DNA of 41,016 nucleotides from Paracoccaceae bacterium. GTDB taxonomy: Bacteria > Pseudomonadota > Alphaproteobacteria > Rhodobacterales > Rhodobacteraceae. The stretch spans positions 1 to 41,016 of the forward strand of contig JABSSC010000044.1 in the NCBI GenBank assembly GCA_013214635.1. The letters run 5' to 3'. Positions 10,043 through 18,975 of this stretch are shown in pieces; the first letter of the stretch is position 1; each line of letters begins with the position of its first letter. The position numbers and the translations under genes were made by a program. The notes below the pieces were generated by a model, which ran no database searches, was not told the origin of the DNA, and saw nothing but the letters and a program-made list of their open reading frames with translations.

Positions 10043-11347
10043 TTAGCAGTAGCGCGCGACGATGTTTTCCAGGATTTCCTGGCGCCCAGAGCGGGGATCA
10101 GGATTAATCCCATGCTCGCGTACCCGGCTCTCTAGCCCTTCGAGGGTTCCACCCTCCAGCATCATGACGGCGGCGTCGCTCTCCCATCCTGCATAACGTT
10201 CGGCGCGCATTTGTTCGAGCACGCCATCTTCAATCATGGCGGCAGCGGCTTTGAACGCCCGGGCGCAGATATCCATTCCGCCCACATGCGCAGCTACCAG
10301 ATCAATGGGGTCAAGCGACTGGCGGCGCAGTTTCGCGTCAAAGTTGGTCCCACCGGTCTTAAACCCGCCTACCTTGATCACTTCGTAATATGCGAGCGCC
10401 GTTTCCTTGACCGAGAACGGAAACTGATCCGTGTCCCAGCCTGACTGATAGTCGTTTCGATTCATATCGATAGAGCCAAAAATCCCCAGCGCAGCAGCGG
10501 TGGCCAACTCGTGCTCAAAGCTGTGCCCGGCAAGAATTGCATGTCCCTGCTCGATGTTTACTTGAACCTCGGTTTCCAGCCCAAATTCTTTGAGGAAGGA
10601 ATAGACCGTGGCGACATCATAGTCGTATTGGTGCTTGGTGGGTTCCTGCGGCTTGGGTTCAATCAGGATCGCGCCGTCGAAACCGATTTTGTGTTTGTAA
10701 TCGACCACCATTTGCAAGAAGCGCCCGGCCTGTTGCCGTTCGCGTTTCAGGTCGGTGTTCAGAAGCGTTTCGTACCCTTCACGACCACCCCAAAGGACGT
10801 AATTCTCGCCGCCGAGTTTCACGGTTGCATCCATACATGTCTTCACCGTCGCCGCGGCAAAGGCAAAGACATCCGGATCAGGGTTTGTGGCCGCACCGGC
10901 CATATAGCGGCGATGGGAAAACAGGTTGGCGGTGCCCCAAAGCAGCTTGGTCTTCGAACTTTCCATCTTCTGACCGATGTAATCGACCATTTCTTCCAGA
11001 TTGCGCGTGTTTTCGGCGAAATCTGCGCCTTCGGGCCGGATGTCGGCGTCATGGAAGCAGAAGAAGGGCTGGCCGAGGATGTCAAAGAGGTCAAAGGCAA
11101 CGTCCGCTTTTAGTTTGGCAAGTTCCATCGTGTCGCCGAACCAAGGGCGGTCAAAGGTCTGCCCGCCAAAGGGGTCTCCGCCAGGCCAGGCAAAGCTATG
11201 CCAATAGGCAACAGCAAACCGCAGGTGATCCTCCATCCGCTTGCCCATGACGACCTCGTCGGCATCGTAGTGGCGGTAGGCCAGATCTGAGGTGCTTTGA
11301 ACGCCTTCGAACGAAACGGGCGATATACCATCAAAGAAGTCGGTCAT
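10043..11347 (-). CDS. xylA: Xylose isomerase
   Basis: A 434-residue cytoplasmic enzyme that converts D-xylose to D-xylulose, class II xylose isomerase by length. Conserved segments are [16 protein letters not shown], the catalytic His/Asp region [12 protein letters not shown], and the metal-binding stretches [36 protein letters not shown] and [35 protein letters not shown] and [11 protein letters not shown] close the protein, as in most bacterial homologues. The ATG overlaps the xylB stop by 4 nt (ATGA), so the two are translationally coupled. It is the last xyl gene in the operon. Function is firm from motifs and context. Confidence 0.97.
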   Translation of the reverse strand: MTDFFDGISPVSFEGVQSTSDLAYRHYDADEVVMGKRMEDHLRFAVAYWHSFAWPGGDPFGGQTFDRPWFGDTMELAKLKADVAFDLFDILGQPFFCFHDADIRPEGADFAENTRNLEEMVDYIGQKMESSKTKLLWGTANLFSHRRYMAGAATNPDPDVFAFAAATVKTCMDATVKLGGENYVLWGGREGYETLLNTDLKRERQQAGRFLQMVVDYKHKIGFDGAILIEPKPQEPTKHQYDYDVATVYSFLKEFGLETEVQVNIEQGHAILAGHSFEHELATAAALGIFGSIDMNRNDYQSGWDTDQFPFSVKETALAYYEVIKVGGFKTGGTNFDAKLRRQSLDPIDLVAAHVGGMDICARAFKAAAAMIEDGVLEQMRAERYAGWESDAAVMMLEGGTLEGLESRVREHGINPDPRSGRQEILENIVARYC

Positions 11348-12783
11348 GTCAGATCCTTGAGTGCGAAGTATGTGGATTTGTATCGGGCATGGGCATCCGA
11401 AAATGCCGCGCCCAGCGTGGGGTTCGGGTCGATCGTGCGCTCAATTGGTGGGCGGCTTACGACATCCCAGACGGAGCCGCCTGTCGCGAGCATTGCCAGG
11501 CGGGCCGCGCCGAATGCGCCCCCAAAGTCACCGGCGACCGGGACATGGATTGGCATGTCCAGTGTGGTCGCTATGGCCTTGAGCCAGTATTCGGACCGCG
11601 AGCCACCGCCCAAGGCAAGGAGATGCTCAAAGGTTGTGCCCGTTGCCTTAAGCGCATCGAAACAGTCGGCGACAGCGAAAGTCACGCCTTCCAGAACGGC
11701 CCGTGTTGCGGCCTGCCTATCGGTTGCGTGATCAAGGCCTATGAACGCCCCGCGAATTTTCGCATCGTTATGCGGTGTTCGCTCTCCACCGAGATACGGC
11801 AAAAACGTGCCCCGTCCGGGGGCTTGGAGGTCACCCAAATCGGATGTCAGCGTTGCCGCATCCGACCCTGTCAGGGACGCAAACCAGTTCAACGCATCTG
11901 TCGCGGCCAAAATCACACCCATCTGGTGCCATGTCTCTGGCACAGCATGGCAGAAGGTGTGGACGCCGGTTGCGGGGTCGGGGCGATAGGTTCCGTTGGC
12001 GGCAAAAAGCACACCTGAGGTGCCTAGCGACACGAAGGCCTCGCCGGGACGCGCAACGCCCGCGCCGATCGCCGAGGCTGCATTGTCGCCACCACCACCT
12101 GCGACGGGCGTGTCTTTCGGTATTCCCCAGCGGGCAGCGAGTTCAGGACGCAAGGTTGCGGAAACCTCGGACCCTTCGACGAGGCGGGGCATGTTGGCCC
12201 GTGTAAGCCCGGTCTTGGCAAGAAGGTCGTCAGACCAATCCCGCGCACCTGTATCGAGCCAACTTGTGCCAGCGGCGTCCGACATTTCGGATACCGCTTC
12301 GCCTGTCAGCCAAAGCCTGAGGTAATCCTTGGGCAACAAGACTAACGCAACCTTGTCAAACAGCTCAGGTTCATTTCGGTGAACCCAGGCCAGTTTGGGG
12401 GCGGTGAACCCAGGAAAGACGATGTTTCCGGAAATCGCGCGCCAGGGCGCGTCTCCGTCCATCTCAGTCGCCTCGGCAAAAGCGCGCGTATCGTTCCACA
12501 AGATCGAAGAGCGCAAAACATCATGGCTGGCATCAAGAAGCGTCGCGCCGTGCATCTGACCCGACAAGCCAATCCCACGTACCGCGTCGAGGGCATGCTT
12601 TGACGCAAGCTCGTCCAGGGCAAGACCCGTCGCCGCGATCCAGTCTGCCGGGGCCTGTTCTGACCATCCGTCATGCGGCCTCGACACCGACAGGTCGGCA
12701 TGCGCCTCGGCCAAGATGGTCTGCGCGTCGTCAATCAGCAGCGCCTTGAGGCCCGACGTGCCGAGATCGAGCCCGATATACAT
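11344..12783 (-). CDS. xylB: Xylulokinase
   Basis: A 479-residue FGGY-family sugar kinase that phosphorylates D-xylulose to xylulose 5-phosphate for the pentose phosphate pathway. The N-terminal ATPase motif is [18 protein letters not shown]. Other landmarks are [28 protein letters not shown] and [15 protein letters not shown] in the linker between domains, and [18 protein letters not shown] in the C-terminal domain. SGQMHG is typical of xylulokinases within the family. The start codon shares one base with the xylG stop (TGATG). Its position between xylG and xylA in one transcription unit agrees with the assignment. Confidence 0.96.
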   Translation of the reverse strand: MYIGLDLGTSGLKALLIDDAQTILAEAHADLSVSRPHDGWSEQAPADWIAATGLALDELASKHALDAVRGIGLSGQMHGATLLDASHDVLRSSILWNDTRAFAEATEMDGDAPWRAISGNIVFPGFTAPKLAWVHRNEPELFDKVALVLLPKDYLRLWLTGEAVSEMSDAAGTSWLDTGARDWSDDLLAKTGLTRANMPRLVEGSEVSATLRPELAARWGIPKDTPVAGGGGDNAASAIGAGVARPGEAFVSLGTSGVLFAANGTYRPDPATGVHTFCHAVPETWHQMGVILAATDALNWFASLTGSDAATLTSDLGDLQAPGRGTFLPYLGGERTPHNDAKIRGAFIGLDHATDRQAATRAVLEGVTFAVADCFDALKATGTTFEHLLALGGGSRSEYWLKAIATTLDMPIHVPVAGDFGGAFGAARLAMLATGGSVWDVVSRPPIERTIDPNPTLGAAFSDAHARYKSTYFALKDLT

Positions 12784-13544
12784 CAGGCTGCCTTCTCAGG
12801 GGCCTTGCCGAGGATGATCATGCTCAGCAAGTCGTCTTCGGTGACCTCGTCAACATTGACTGTCCCGACGAGTTGGCCGTTTTTCATCACGCTTGCCCGG
12901 TCGCAAAGCTGCATCACCGAGTGAATATCGTGATCGATCAGGAAAATCCCGATGCCATCTTTGCGCAGTTCTTCGATCAGGTCAGCGACCATCTTGGTCT
13001 CTTGGACACCAAGCGCAGCCGTTGGTTCGTCCATGATCAGGATCCGCGCATTGAAATACACCGCACGACTGATCGCGACGGATTGACGTTGACCACCCGA
13101 AAGTGCCGAGACAGGTGCCTCGAACTTGCGGAAGTTGGGGTTGAGACGCCCCATGATCTTGCGCGTTTCCGCCTCCATCTTAGCGTCATTGACGAAGCCA
13201 AGCGGTGTTACGATCTCACGCCCGAGAAAAAGGTTCGAGGCAGCATCGAGGTTATCTGCAAGCGCGAGCGTTTGATAGATCGTCTCGATGTTATGATCGC
13301 GCGCGTCACGAGGGTTGTTGATCTCGACAGGCTTGCCGTTGATCAAGACCTCGCCCGAGTCCTTTTGATACGCCCCGGACAGGCACTTGATCAGGGTGGA
13401 TTTGCCCGCACCGTTGTGGCCCAACAGGCCCACGACTTCGCCAGGATAGAGATCGACGCTGACGCTATCGACCGCCTTAATGCCGCCAAACGAGATCGAG
13501 ATGTCGCGCAGCTCGACGAGGGGGGTTCCGCTTCTGTCAACCAT
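12783..13544 (-). CDS. xylG: Xylose ABC transporter ATP-binding protein (single-domain XylG)
   Basis: A 253-residue ATPase that powers the XylFH sugar importer. Motifs are Walker [10 protein letters not shown], signature [14 protein letters not shown], Walker [13 protein letters not shown] and the H-loop [11 protein letters not shown]. coli XylG is about twice as long, with two ATPase modules; this one is a single module like the FrcA type common in alphaproteobacteria, so it presumably acts as a homodimer. Nothing downstream suggests a lost second half, since the xylB start overlaps the stop by one base. The xylH stop lies 3 nt upstream of its start. Substrate is inferred from the operon. 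Confidence 0.93.
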   Translation of the reverse strand: MVDRSGTPLVELRDISISFGGIKAVDSVSVDLYPGEVVGLLGHNGAGKSTLIKCLSGAYQKDSGEVLINGKPVEINNPRDARDHNIETIYQTLALADNLDAASNLFLGREIVTPLGFVNDAKMEAETRKIMGRLNPNFRKFEAPVSALSGGQRQSVAISRAVYFNARILIMDEPTAALGVQETKMVADLIEELRKDGIGIFLIDHDIHSVMQLCDRASVMKNGQLVGTVNVDEVTEDDLLSMIILGKAPEKAA

Positions 13545-13547
13545 GGC

Positions 13548-14846
13548 TCAGTCTCCGATCCGCTTGCGATAGATGATGTCGATCAGCACGGCCACGACGA
13601 GCACGGTGCCAACCACGATGTTCTGGAACGGCGCATCCACGCCAACCATTGCCATACCTGACTGAAGTGACTGCATGATGAGTGCACCAAGGATTGCGCC
13701 ATAGATCGTGCCGATCCCTCCTGCGAGAGCCGTTCCGCCAATCACCGCCGCAGCGATGACGCGTAGTTCGTCGAGCGTCCCGATGTCATTGGTGTGGAAC
13801 GTCAAACGCGCCGAGGCGACGACTGCAGAGATCGCACAGAGCGCGCCCATGATGGCGAATACCTTGATCGTCAGGTTCTTGATGTTCACGCCAGAAAGTT
13901 CGGTTGCTTCTGGGTTGCCGCCTGCAGCGAAGATGTAGCGGCCCAGACGGGTGCGCGTGGCGACAACGGTCATCACGACCGCAACCGCAATCAGGAGCAG
14001 AACCGAGAAGGGGATGCCATAGGCCTCGGTATAGCCTTCCGGCATTGTCAGGCCGCGCGCTTCGAATTCGCGGGCAAGAACGCGGGCGGGTTTCTCGTAG
14101 TTGTTCAGGATTGCGACGAACCCAAGGATCGCGCCGCTGACGATCGCGCCCAGCGCAACCTCGGCCCACATCGGTTTGACGGGGAAATCGTGGCTGATCT
14201 TGTTGCGCCGTGCGCTAAACAGCGCCCAGAGCGAAAAGGCGGCGGCAACGAGGCCGAACACCCAGCTCCATGTTTCGCCCATCGTTCCGTTGATCCCGCC
14301 GAGCTTCAAGAAGCCTGCGTCGAGGGGGCCGATCGTTTGGCCGTTGGTCAGGAACCACGCGACGTTGCGCCAGACCAGCAGACCGCCAAGCGTCACGATA
14401 AAGGCCGGGATGCCGAGATACCCTACGAGCCATCCATGGAAACACCCGATCAGAACACCGACGCCGATACCGGCGGCAATTGTGATCCAAGGGATCAGAG
14501 GGTTGCCGATCTCGATCCCGAAAAACTGCGGAAGATAAACTGTTTGCGTCATCGCCATAAAGGCTGAGCAGGTTGCAAGCAGGGCGCCCACGCTCAGGTC
14601 GATGTGGCGGGTCACAATCACGAACACCATGCCGGTCGCCATGATCGCGACGCTGACTGTTTGGATCGTCAGGTTAAAGATGTTGCGCGGTGTCAGAAAC
14701 CGCCCGTCGGTCAGGACATTGAAGACCAGACAGACAACGATGAAAGCTCCGATCATGCCAAGAAGGCGCGTGTCGATCTCAAGCTGTGCGAGGAGATTCC
14801 GGCGTGGCGTATCAGCGCCCGTCGCCGCTGGTTCGGCTTGGCTCAT
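13548..14846 (-). CDS. xylH: Xylose ABC transporter permease
   Basis: A 432-residue inner-membrane permease of the carbohydrate uptake 2 (ribose/xylose) family. About ten hydrophobic segments are visible. NIFNLTIQTVSVAIMATGMVF, TRHIDLSVGALLA, PAFIVTLGGLLVWRN and TRLGRYIFAAGGNPEATELSG match family signatures; the last is the loop that contacts the ATPase. The length and the extra central region (about residues 195-265) fit XylH rather than the shorter RbsC. It lies between xylF and xylG, separated from xylF by an 81-nt gap that contains a stable hairpin. Confidence 0.94.
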   Translation of the reverse strand: MSQAEPAATGADTPRRNLLAQLEIDTRLLGMIGAFIVVCLVFNVLTDGRFLTPRNIFNLTIQTVSVAIMATGMVFVIVTRHIDLSVGALLATCSAFMAMTQTVYLPQFFGIEIGNPLIPWITIAAGIGVGVLIGCFHGWLVGYLGIPAFIVTLGGLLVWRNVAWFLTNGQTIGPLDAGFLKLGGINGTMGETWSWVFGLVAAAFSLWALFSARRNKISHDFPVKPMWAEVALGAIVSGAILGFVAILNNYEKPARVLAREFEARGLTMPEGYTEAYGIPFSVLLLIAVAVVMTVVATRTRLGRYIFAAGGNPEATELSGVNIKNLTIKVFAIMGALCAISAVVASARLTFHTNDIGTLDELRVIAAAVIGGTALAGGIGTIYGAILGALIMQSLQSGMAMVGVDAPFQNIVVGTVLVVAVLIDIIYRKRIGD

Positions 14847-14881
14847 TGGTCCTGTCCGGTTTGTGGTGGTTGGTTTTAGAG

Positions 14882-14909
14882 GCCGCCCCGCGCATGGACG
14901 CGGAGCGGC
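14882..14909 (-). other. Intercistronic hairpin between xylF and xylH
   Basis: On the transcribed (minus) strand the arms are GCCGCTCCGCG and CGCGGGGCGGC around a 6-nt loop. This is an 11-bp GC-rich stem with one U-G wobble. It lies shortly after the xylF stop and before xylH. Such a stem is well placed to block 3'-exonuclease decay and keep binding-protein mRNA more abundant than permease mRNA, as known for malE-malF in enterobacteria. It could instead act as a partial terminator. Confidence 0.7.
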
Positions 14910-14927
14910 AGAGCATCACAGTTGTGA

Positions 14928-15953
14928 TTAGTTACAAGGCGCAGGGCCGTTTTCGACGCCCTGACACAGTGCTTCGCGGCTGATCCAGCCAGCGGTCGTC
15001 ACGGTTGTCAGGTTGTCTGCCGTGATCGGCACGGGTGCAAGGAACATCGAGCGCACCGAGACGTTGTTCGGCGTCTTGAAGATCACAGTGTCTGCGATCA
15101 TCTTCGGCTCCGTTCCGCCACCGAGAGCGACGGCGATCTGGCCGGCTGCATTGCCCAGTTCACGTGCATCCTTCCAAACCGACACTGTTTGCGTGCCTTT
15201 GGCGACGCGGTTCAGAGCGGCGTGGTCACCGTCCTGACCCGAAACCGGGATGCCGTCCATGCCCTGGGCGGTAAGAGCGGCGACAACACCACCGGCAGTA
15301 CCGTCGTTCGATGCGACAACAGCGTCGACTTCGTTATCAACGGCGGTCAGGATCTGCTCCATGTTGCGCTGTGCATTCGCTGGAACCCAGCCGTCGGTGT
15401 AGGCTTCGCCAACGATCGTGATTTTACCGCGATCGATAGCGTCCTGCAGAACCTCTTGCTGGCCACCACGCAGGAAGTCTGCGTTCGGGTCGGTGGGCGA
15501 GCCCTTGATCATCACATAGTTGCCTTCAGGCGCTGCTTCGAGAACGGCGCGTGCCTGCATGCGGCCAACTTCAACGTTGTCGAATGTCAGGTAGAATGCG
15601 CGGGTGTCTTCGATAAGGCGGTCATAAGCGATGACTGGAATGCCTTCTGCCGAAGCAGCTTCAACCGCAGGAATGATGGCCTGCGTGTCCTGGGCAAGAA
15701 TGATAAGAACGTCGACGCCCTGTGCAATCAGGCTTTCAACGTCGGACAGCTGCTTGGCCGAGGACGACTGAGCGTCTGCGGAAACGTAAGCTGCGTTGTT
15801 GGCGTCAAGAGCGGCCTTGATTGCCGACTCGTCCGTCTTCCAACGCTCTTCCTGGAAATTCGACCAGCTGACGCCAACGGTCAGGTCCTGAGCGAGTGCC
15901 GATGTGGCGAAAGCGGCAGACGCCAAGGCCGCCGCGAAAAATGCTTTGCGCAT
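14928..15953 (-). CDS. xylF: Xylose-binding periplasmic protein
   Basis: A 341-residue periplasmic sugar-binding protein, the receptor for XylGH. A Sec signal ([22 protein letters not shown]) is followed by the type I fold start [19 protein letters not shown]. Further XylF-like segments are [62 protein letters not shown] and [19 protein letters not shown], ending in [20 protein letters not shown]. The YDRLI and SNDGTAGG motifs are typical of D-xylose binding proteins. A strong GGGAGG site lies about 8 nt before the ATG. It is the first gene of the operon, with a structured leader and a probable XylR operator upstream. Confidence 0.95.
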   Translation of the reverse strand: MRKAFFAAALASAAFATSALAQDLTVGVSWSNFQEERWKTDESAIKAALDANNAAYVSADAQSSSAKQLSDVESLIAQGVDVLIILAQDTQAIIPAVEAASAEGIPVIAYDRLIEDTRAFYLTFDNVEVGRMQARAVLEAAPEGNYVMIKGSPTDPNADFLRGGQQEVLQDAIDRGKITIVGEAYTDGWVPANAQRNMEQILTAVDNEVDAVVASNDGTAGGVVAALTAQGMDGIPVSGQDGDHAALNRVAKGTQTVSVWKDARELGNAAGQIAVALGGGTEPKMIADTVIFKTPNNVSVRSMFLAPVPITADNLTTVTTAGWISREALCQGVENGPAPCN

Positions 15954-15971
15954 TAGTTAACCTCCCAAAGT

Positions 15972-15997
15972 GCACCTTGCGGTGCGATTAGTCGCAC
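15972..15997 (-). promoter_or_regulatory. Two mutually exclusive hairpins in the xylF leader
   Basis: On the xylF transcript, GTGCGA-CTAA-TCGCAC (15997-15982) is followed by GCACC-GCAA-GGTGC (15985-15972). The two stems share four nucleotides (15982-15985), so both cannot form fully at once. The second has a GNRA-type GCAA loop and ends only a few bases before the GGGAGG ribosome site. This suggests control of xylF translation or RNA stability, but it could be an incidental pair of short stems. Confidence 0.5.
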
Positions 15998-16036
15998 GAC
16001 TCGTGCTGGCCGAAACTTTTAGGAATTTTATTCAGT

Positions 16037-16042
16037 TGTCAA
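16037..16042 (-). promoter_or_regulatory. Consensus -35 element of the probable xylF promoter
   Basis: TTGACA reads on the minus strand (TGTCAA on the plus strand), 7 nt from the near edge of the operator-like dyad at 16049-16071. No good -10 element stands out; TAAAAG after 15 nt (16021-16016) is the best candidate. It is the only perfect -35 hexamer noticed in the intergenic region. Confidence 0.45.
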
Positions 16043-16048
16043 AATAAA

Positions 16049-16071
16049 TATTTTGCTGCACGTGCAAAATA
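16049..16071. promoter_or_regulatory. Probable XylR (ROK) operator in the xylF-xylR intergenic region
   Basis: A perfect dyad, TATTTTGC-N7-GCAAAATA, sits in the A/T-rich gap between xylF and the divergent ROK regulator, close to the xylF -35 element. AT-flanked dyads of this size are typical of ROK repressors such as Mlc and NagC. A second, weaker dyad, GCAAA-N7-TTTGC, lies at 16075-16091 with its core in the opposite arrangement. Binding by the adjacent regulator is inferred, not shown. Confidence 0.7.
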
Positions 16072-16130
16072 CCGGCAAATAGCTAGTTTGCAGGCCAGAA
16101 ATTTAAGTATTCCCGCACTAAACTTCGCTA

Positions 16131-16159
16131 TTGCCAGATATTTATTTCATCTAGAAAAT
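16131..16159 (+). promoter_or_regulatory. Possible promoter of the ROK regulator giving a leaderless transcript
   Basis: TTGCCA at 16131-16136 and GAAAAT at 16154-16159 are separated by 17 nt. A start point 7 nt after the -10 would be the A of the ATG at 16166, where no Shine-Dalgarno sequence is present. This is a weak match, kept because the spacing and the missing ribosome site agree. Confidence 0.35.
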
Positions 16160-16165
16160 TAAATC

Positions 16166-17428
16166 ATGGATGATTCGCGTGATCCCAAAGCCCTCTTTGA
16201 CGAGACTGCCGCGCAAGGCGGATGTGGCCCCTTGGCGCGTTCAATGGCTGCTGGGCCTTACGGGCTAAAGCAGCAGGTTTACGAAGCGGTTCGCGCCTTT
16301 GGCAACGTTTCGCGGGCGGACTTAGCCAAGCATCTCGATGTCAGTCCAGCCTCGGTGACCACGATTGTGTCTGACCTGATATCGCATGGGTTTCTCAAGG
16401 AATATCAAGCAGCTAAGCGTGAGCAGCATCGTGGACGCCCACCCGTGGCGCTCGCGCTTGAACCGCGCGCTGGGTACGTGCTTGGCATGAAACTCTCTGA
16501 CGCCAAGCATTCGGCGGTCATTGTCGATCTTACCGGTGATGTCATTGCAGAAGCGGCGCTCGATGCACCGCCGCGGCGTCGTGATGTTGAAACGCTCATG
16601 GCGCAAATTGACGATGTCGTGGCCCGTGTCCTGACCGCGGCAGAGATTCGACTTGAGGATCTGACGGCGATCGGGATCGGGTTGCCGGGCGGAGTTGACC
16701 ACACTGCGGGCCGCGTCGTTTGGTCACCCATACTCGACACACAAAACATCGAACTGCGTGCGCTTGCAGAAAAACGGTATGGTCGACCCGTCACGATCGA
16801 CAACGATACCAATCTCATGGCGATGGCCGAACTTTGGTTTGGCGAGGGCCGCCGCATGGCGAATTTTGCGGTCGTCACGATCGAGCATGGCGTGGGTATG
16901 GGCGTTGTTATTGACCACGCGATCTTCCGGGGCAGCCACGGCCTTGGCATGGAGCTTGGGCACATCAAGGTTCAACTCGACGGTGCTCTATGCCGTTGCG
17001 GACAGCGTGGCTGCCTTGAGGCCTACATCGCGGACTACGCTTTGGTACGCGAGGCGTCGATCGCACTCGACTGGACGCCAAGTTCAAGCGATGCGAACCA
17101 CGTGCTTCTCGAAAGCCTCTTTGATCAGGCGAAGGCAGGGAACGAGGCCGCACGCACCATCTTTCGCAGGGCCGGGCGGTATTTGGCCGTTGGGCTTGCA
17201 ACTGTGGTCAACTTGTTTGATCCGGCGCTCATCATTCTGTCCGGCGAGCGGATGCGGTTTGATTATCTCTATGCTGACGATGTGCTGGCAGAAATGCGTG
17301 GGCTGTCTTTAAACGGCAAACTCGCTCCGCCGGTTCAGATCAATGCCTGGGGCGACATGGTCTGGGCGCGGGGGGCCGCGGCGTTGGGGCTGGAGAAGGC
17401 GACCACGTTGCTGTTGGAGGCGGAATGA
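16166..17428 (+). CDS. xylR: ROK-family transcriptional regulator, probable xylose repressor
   Basis: A 420-residue regulator with an N-terminal winged helix-turn-helix (about residues 35-80: VSRADLAKHLDVSPASVTTIVSDLI) and a ROK sugar-kinase-like domain (about 100-415). The ROK zinc motif is intact: His266 in ELGHIKV and Cys276, Cys278 and Cys283 in CRCGQRGCLE. The kinase-fold IGIGLPGGVD and DNDTNLMAMAE segments are present. It is divergent from the xyl operon, with a perfect dyad in the shared 212-nt gap, so it most likely represses xyl genes until xylose binds. No Shine-Dalgarno precedes the ATG. The next gene overlaps its stop by 4 nt. The specific ligand is inferred from position only. 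Confidence 0.85.
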   Translation: MDDSRDPKALFDETAAQGGCGPLARSMAAGPYGLKQQVYEAVRAFGNVSRADLAKHLDVSPASVTTIVSDLISHGFLKEYQAAKREQHRGRPPVALALEPRAGYVLGMKLSDAKHSAVIVDLTGDVIAEAALDAPPRRRDVETLMAQIDDVVARVLTAAEIRLEDLTAIGIGLPGGVDHTAGRVVWSPILDTQNIELRALAEKRYGRPVTIDNDTNLMAMAELWFGEGRRMANFAVVTIEHGVGMGVVIDHAIFRGSHGLGMELGHIKVQLDGALCRCGQRGCLEAYIADYALVREASIALDWTPSSSDANHVLLESLFDQAKAGNEAARTIFRRAGRYLAVGLATVVNLFDPALIILSGERMRFDYLYADDVLAEMRGLSLNGKLAPPVQINAWGDMVWARGAAALGLEKATTLLLEAE

Positions 17429-18975
17429 AGCGGACTTTGGTCTTGGCGATGGTGGCGGGTCTACCCGCCAACGCAGACGTTGCGTTTGAGGACTGGTCGT
17501 CTGCCCTGCCGGTCGACCATATCTATGGCGGCGGGTGGGAACACTTCGTTGGTGGCGGCGTTGCGGTCTTTGACTGCGATGGCGATGCGCGCCCGGAAAT
17601 CTGGGCAGCGGGGGGCGAGCACCCGGCGATCTTTCTGCGCAACCAGACGGCCAGCGACGACGGATTTGTGGCGGATATGACCGGAGTGCTGGACGTCACG
17701 GGGGCTGTTGGGGCCTATCCCCTCGACATCAACTCCGATGGGGCTTTGGACCTTTTCGTGCTGCGCGTGGGCCCGAACAAAGTGTTCTTGGGTAACGGTG
17801 CGTGCGGTTTTGCGGATGCGACCGAAGCGCTAAATCTCGGCGGTACGGATCGGTGGAGCACCGCGTTTTCCGCAACTTGGGAATCGGGACAAGATCGTCC
17901 TACACTGGCGGTGGGCAACTACGTAGACCGAACAAATCCCAATGGCCCGTTTGAGGCCTGCGATGTGAACGAGGTCTACCGGCCCGTTGGGTCGACCTAC
18001 GGCCCCGCTTTGGAGCTCAAGCCGGGCTATTGCGCGCTCTCTATCTTATTCTCAGATTGGGCCCGGACAGGAACCGCTGACCTGAGGTTGTCCAATGACC
18101 GTCACTACTATGTGCGTGGCGGGTCCGAACAGATGTGGCGATTGGCAACGCAAGATTTTCTTGGTGCCGCCGATGGGTGGGACGAAATCTCGATCTGGGG
18201 CATGGGGATTGCCAGCCAGGACATCACTGGCGATGCGCGCCCCGACATCGTGCTGACCTCGATGGGTGATCAATTGCTGCAATACGCGACCGATGGCCCG
18301 GGCTATGTCGCGGCGCCTTATGCGGTTGGTACCTATGCGCAACGCCCGCATACCGGCGATGACGGCCGCCCAGCGACGGGGTGGCATGCCGAATTTGCGG
18401 ATGTCGATAATGACGGGTTCGCCGACCTGTTCATTGCAAAGGGCAATGTCGATCAGATGCCCGGCAGTGCAGTGAATGACCCTAATAACCTCCTTAAACA
18501 GCGACCTGATGGCACATTCACGGAAGTCTCCGTCGAGGCCGGTGTTGCCTCAGGCCATCGCTCGCGAGGCGCAGCACTGGCGGATTTGGACGGTGACGGG
18601 CGGCTTGATCTGGTGGTCGTGAACCGGCGTGCGCCGATGGAACTCTATCGCAATGTCTCAGAGGCAGGCAATTTCGTGAGCCTGACACCACGGCTCGCGG
18701 CGAAGAATACCCGCGCCGTCGGGGCGTGGATCGAACTGCGTACCCCCGACGGTCGGATCAACACGCAAGAGGTGACGGTCGGGGGCGGTCATGCCGGCGG
18801 GAAAGCCGGACCGCTTCATTTCGGGTTGGGCACAGCGAAGGCCGCTGAGGTGCGGGTTCTTTGGCCCGACGGCAAACAAAGTGTGTGGACGCCCATAGGG
18901 GCGGGCACGCAGGCCACGCTTTGGCCCGGGTCCGATAACGACCTCCGCGTTCACACCTTAGCGGTCGATGGGTAG
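17425..18975 (+). CDS. Exported FG-GAP/VCBS repeat protein with ASPIC/UnbV domain (CRTAC1 family)
   Basis: A 516-residue secreted protein. A short N-terminal signal (MKRTLVLAMVAGLPANADV) precedes a beta-propeller of FG-GAP/VCBS-like repeats, visible as recurring Ca-binding loops: VFDCDGDARPEIW, DINSDGALDLFVL, DITGDARPDIVLTS, DVDNDGFADLFIA and DLDGDGRLDLVVV. The C-terminus (about residues 430-500) is an ASPIC/UnbV domain: AVGAWIELRTPDGR, VTVGGGHAGG, LHFGLGTAKAAEVRVLWPDG. The function of these proteins in bacteria is not settled; binding or adhesive roles have been proposed. The ATG overlaps the ROK regulator stop (ATGA), so the two are probably co-expressed. It ends 18 nt inside the convergent di-haem peroxidase gene. 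Confidence 0.85.
   Translation: MKRTLVLAMVAGLPANADVAFEDWSSALPVDHIYGGGWEHFVGGGVAVFDCDGDARPEIWAAGGEHPAIFLRNQTASDDGFVADMTGVLDVTGAVGAYPLDINSDGALDLFVLRVGPNKVFLGNGACGFADATEALNLGGTDRWSTAFSATWESGQDRPTLAVGNYVDRTNPNGPFEACDVNEVYRPVGSTYGPALELKPGYCALSILFSDWARTGTADLRLSNDRHYYVRGGSEQMWRLATQDFLGAADGWDEISIWGMGIASQDITGDARPDIVLTSMGDQLLQYATDGPGYVAAPYAVGTYAQRPHTGDDGRPATGWHAEFADVDNDGFADLFIAKGNVDQMPGSAVNDPNNLLKQRPDGTFTEVSVEAGVASGHRSRGAALADLDGDGRLDLVVVNRRAPMELYRNVSEAGNFVSLTPRLAAKNTRAVGAWIELRTPDGRINTQEVTVGGGHAGGKAGPLHFGLGTAKAAEVRVLWPDGKQSVWTPIGAGTQATLWPGSDNDLRVHTLAVDG

Noticed and set aside
12783-13544. xylG as a truncated gene because E. coli XylG is twice as long
   Set aside because: Single-module FrcA-type ATPases are normal for alphaproteobacterial sugar importers, and the flanking genes abut it without remnant sequence.
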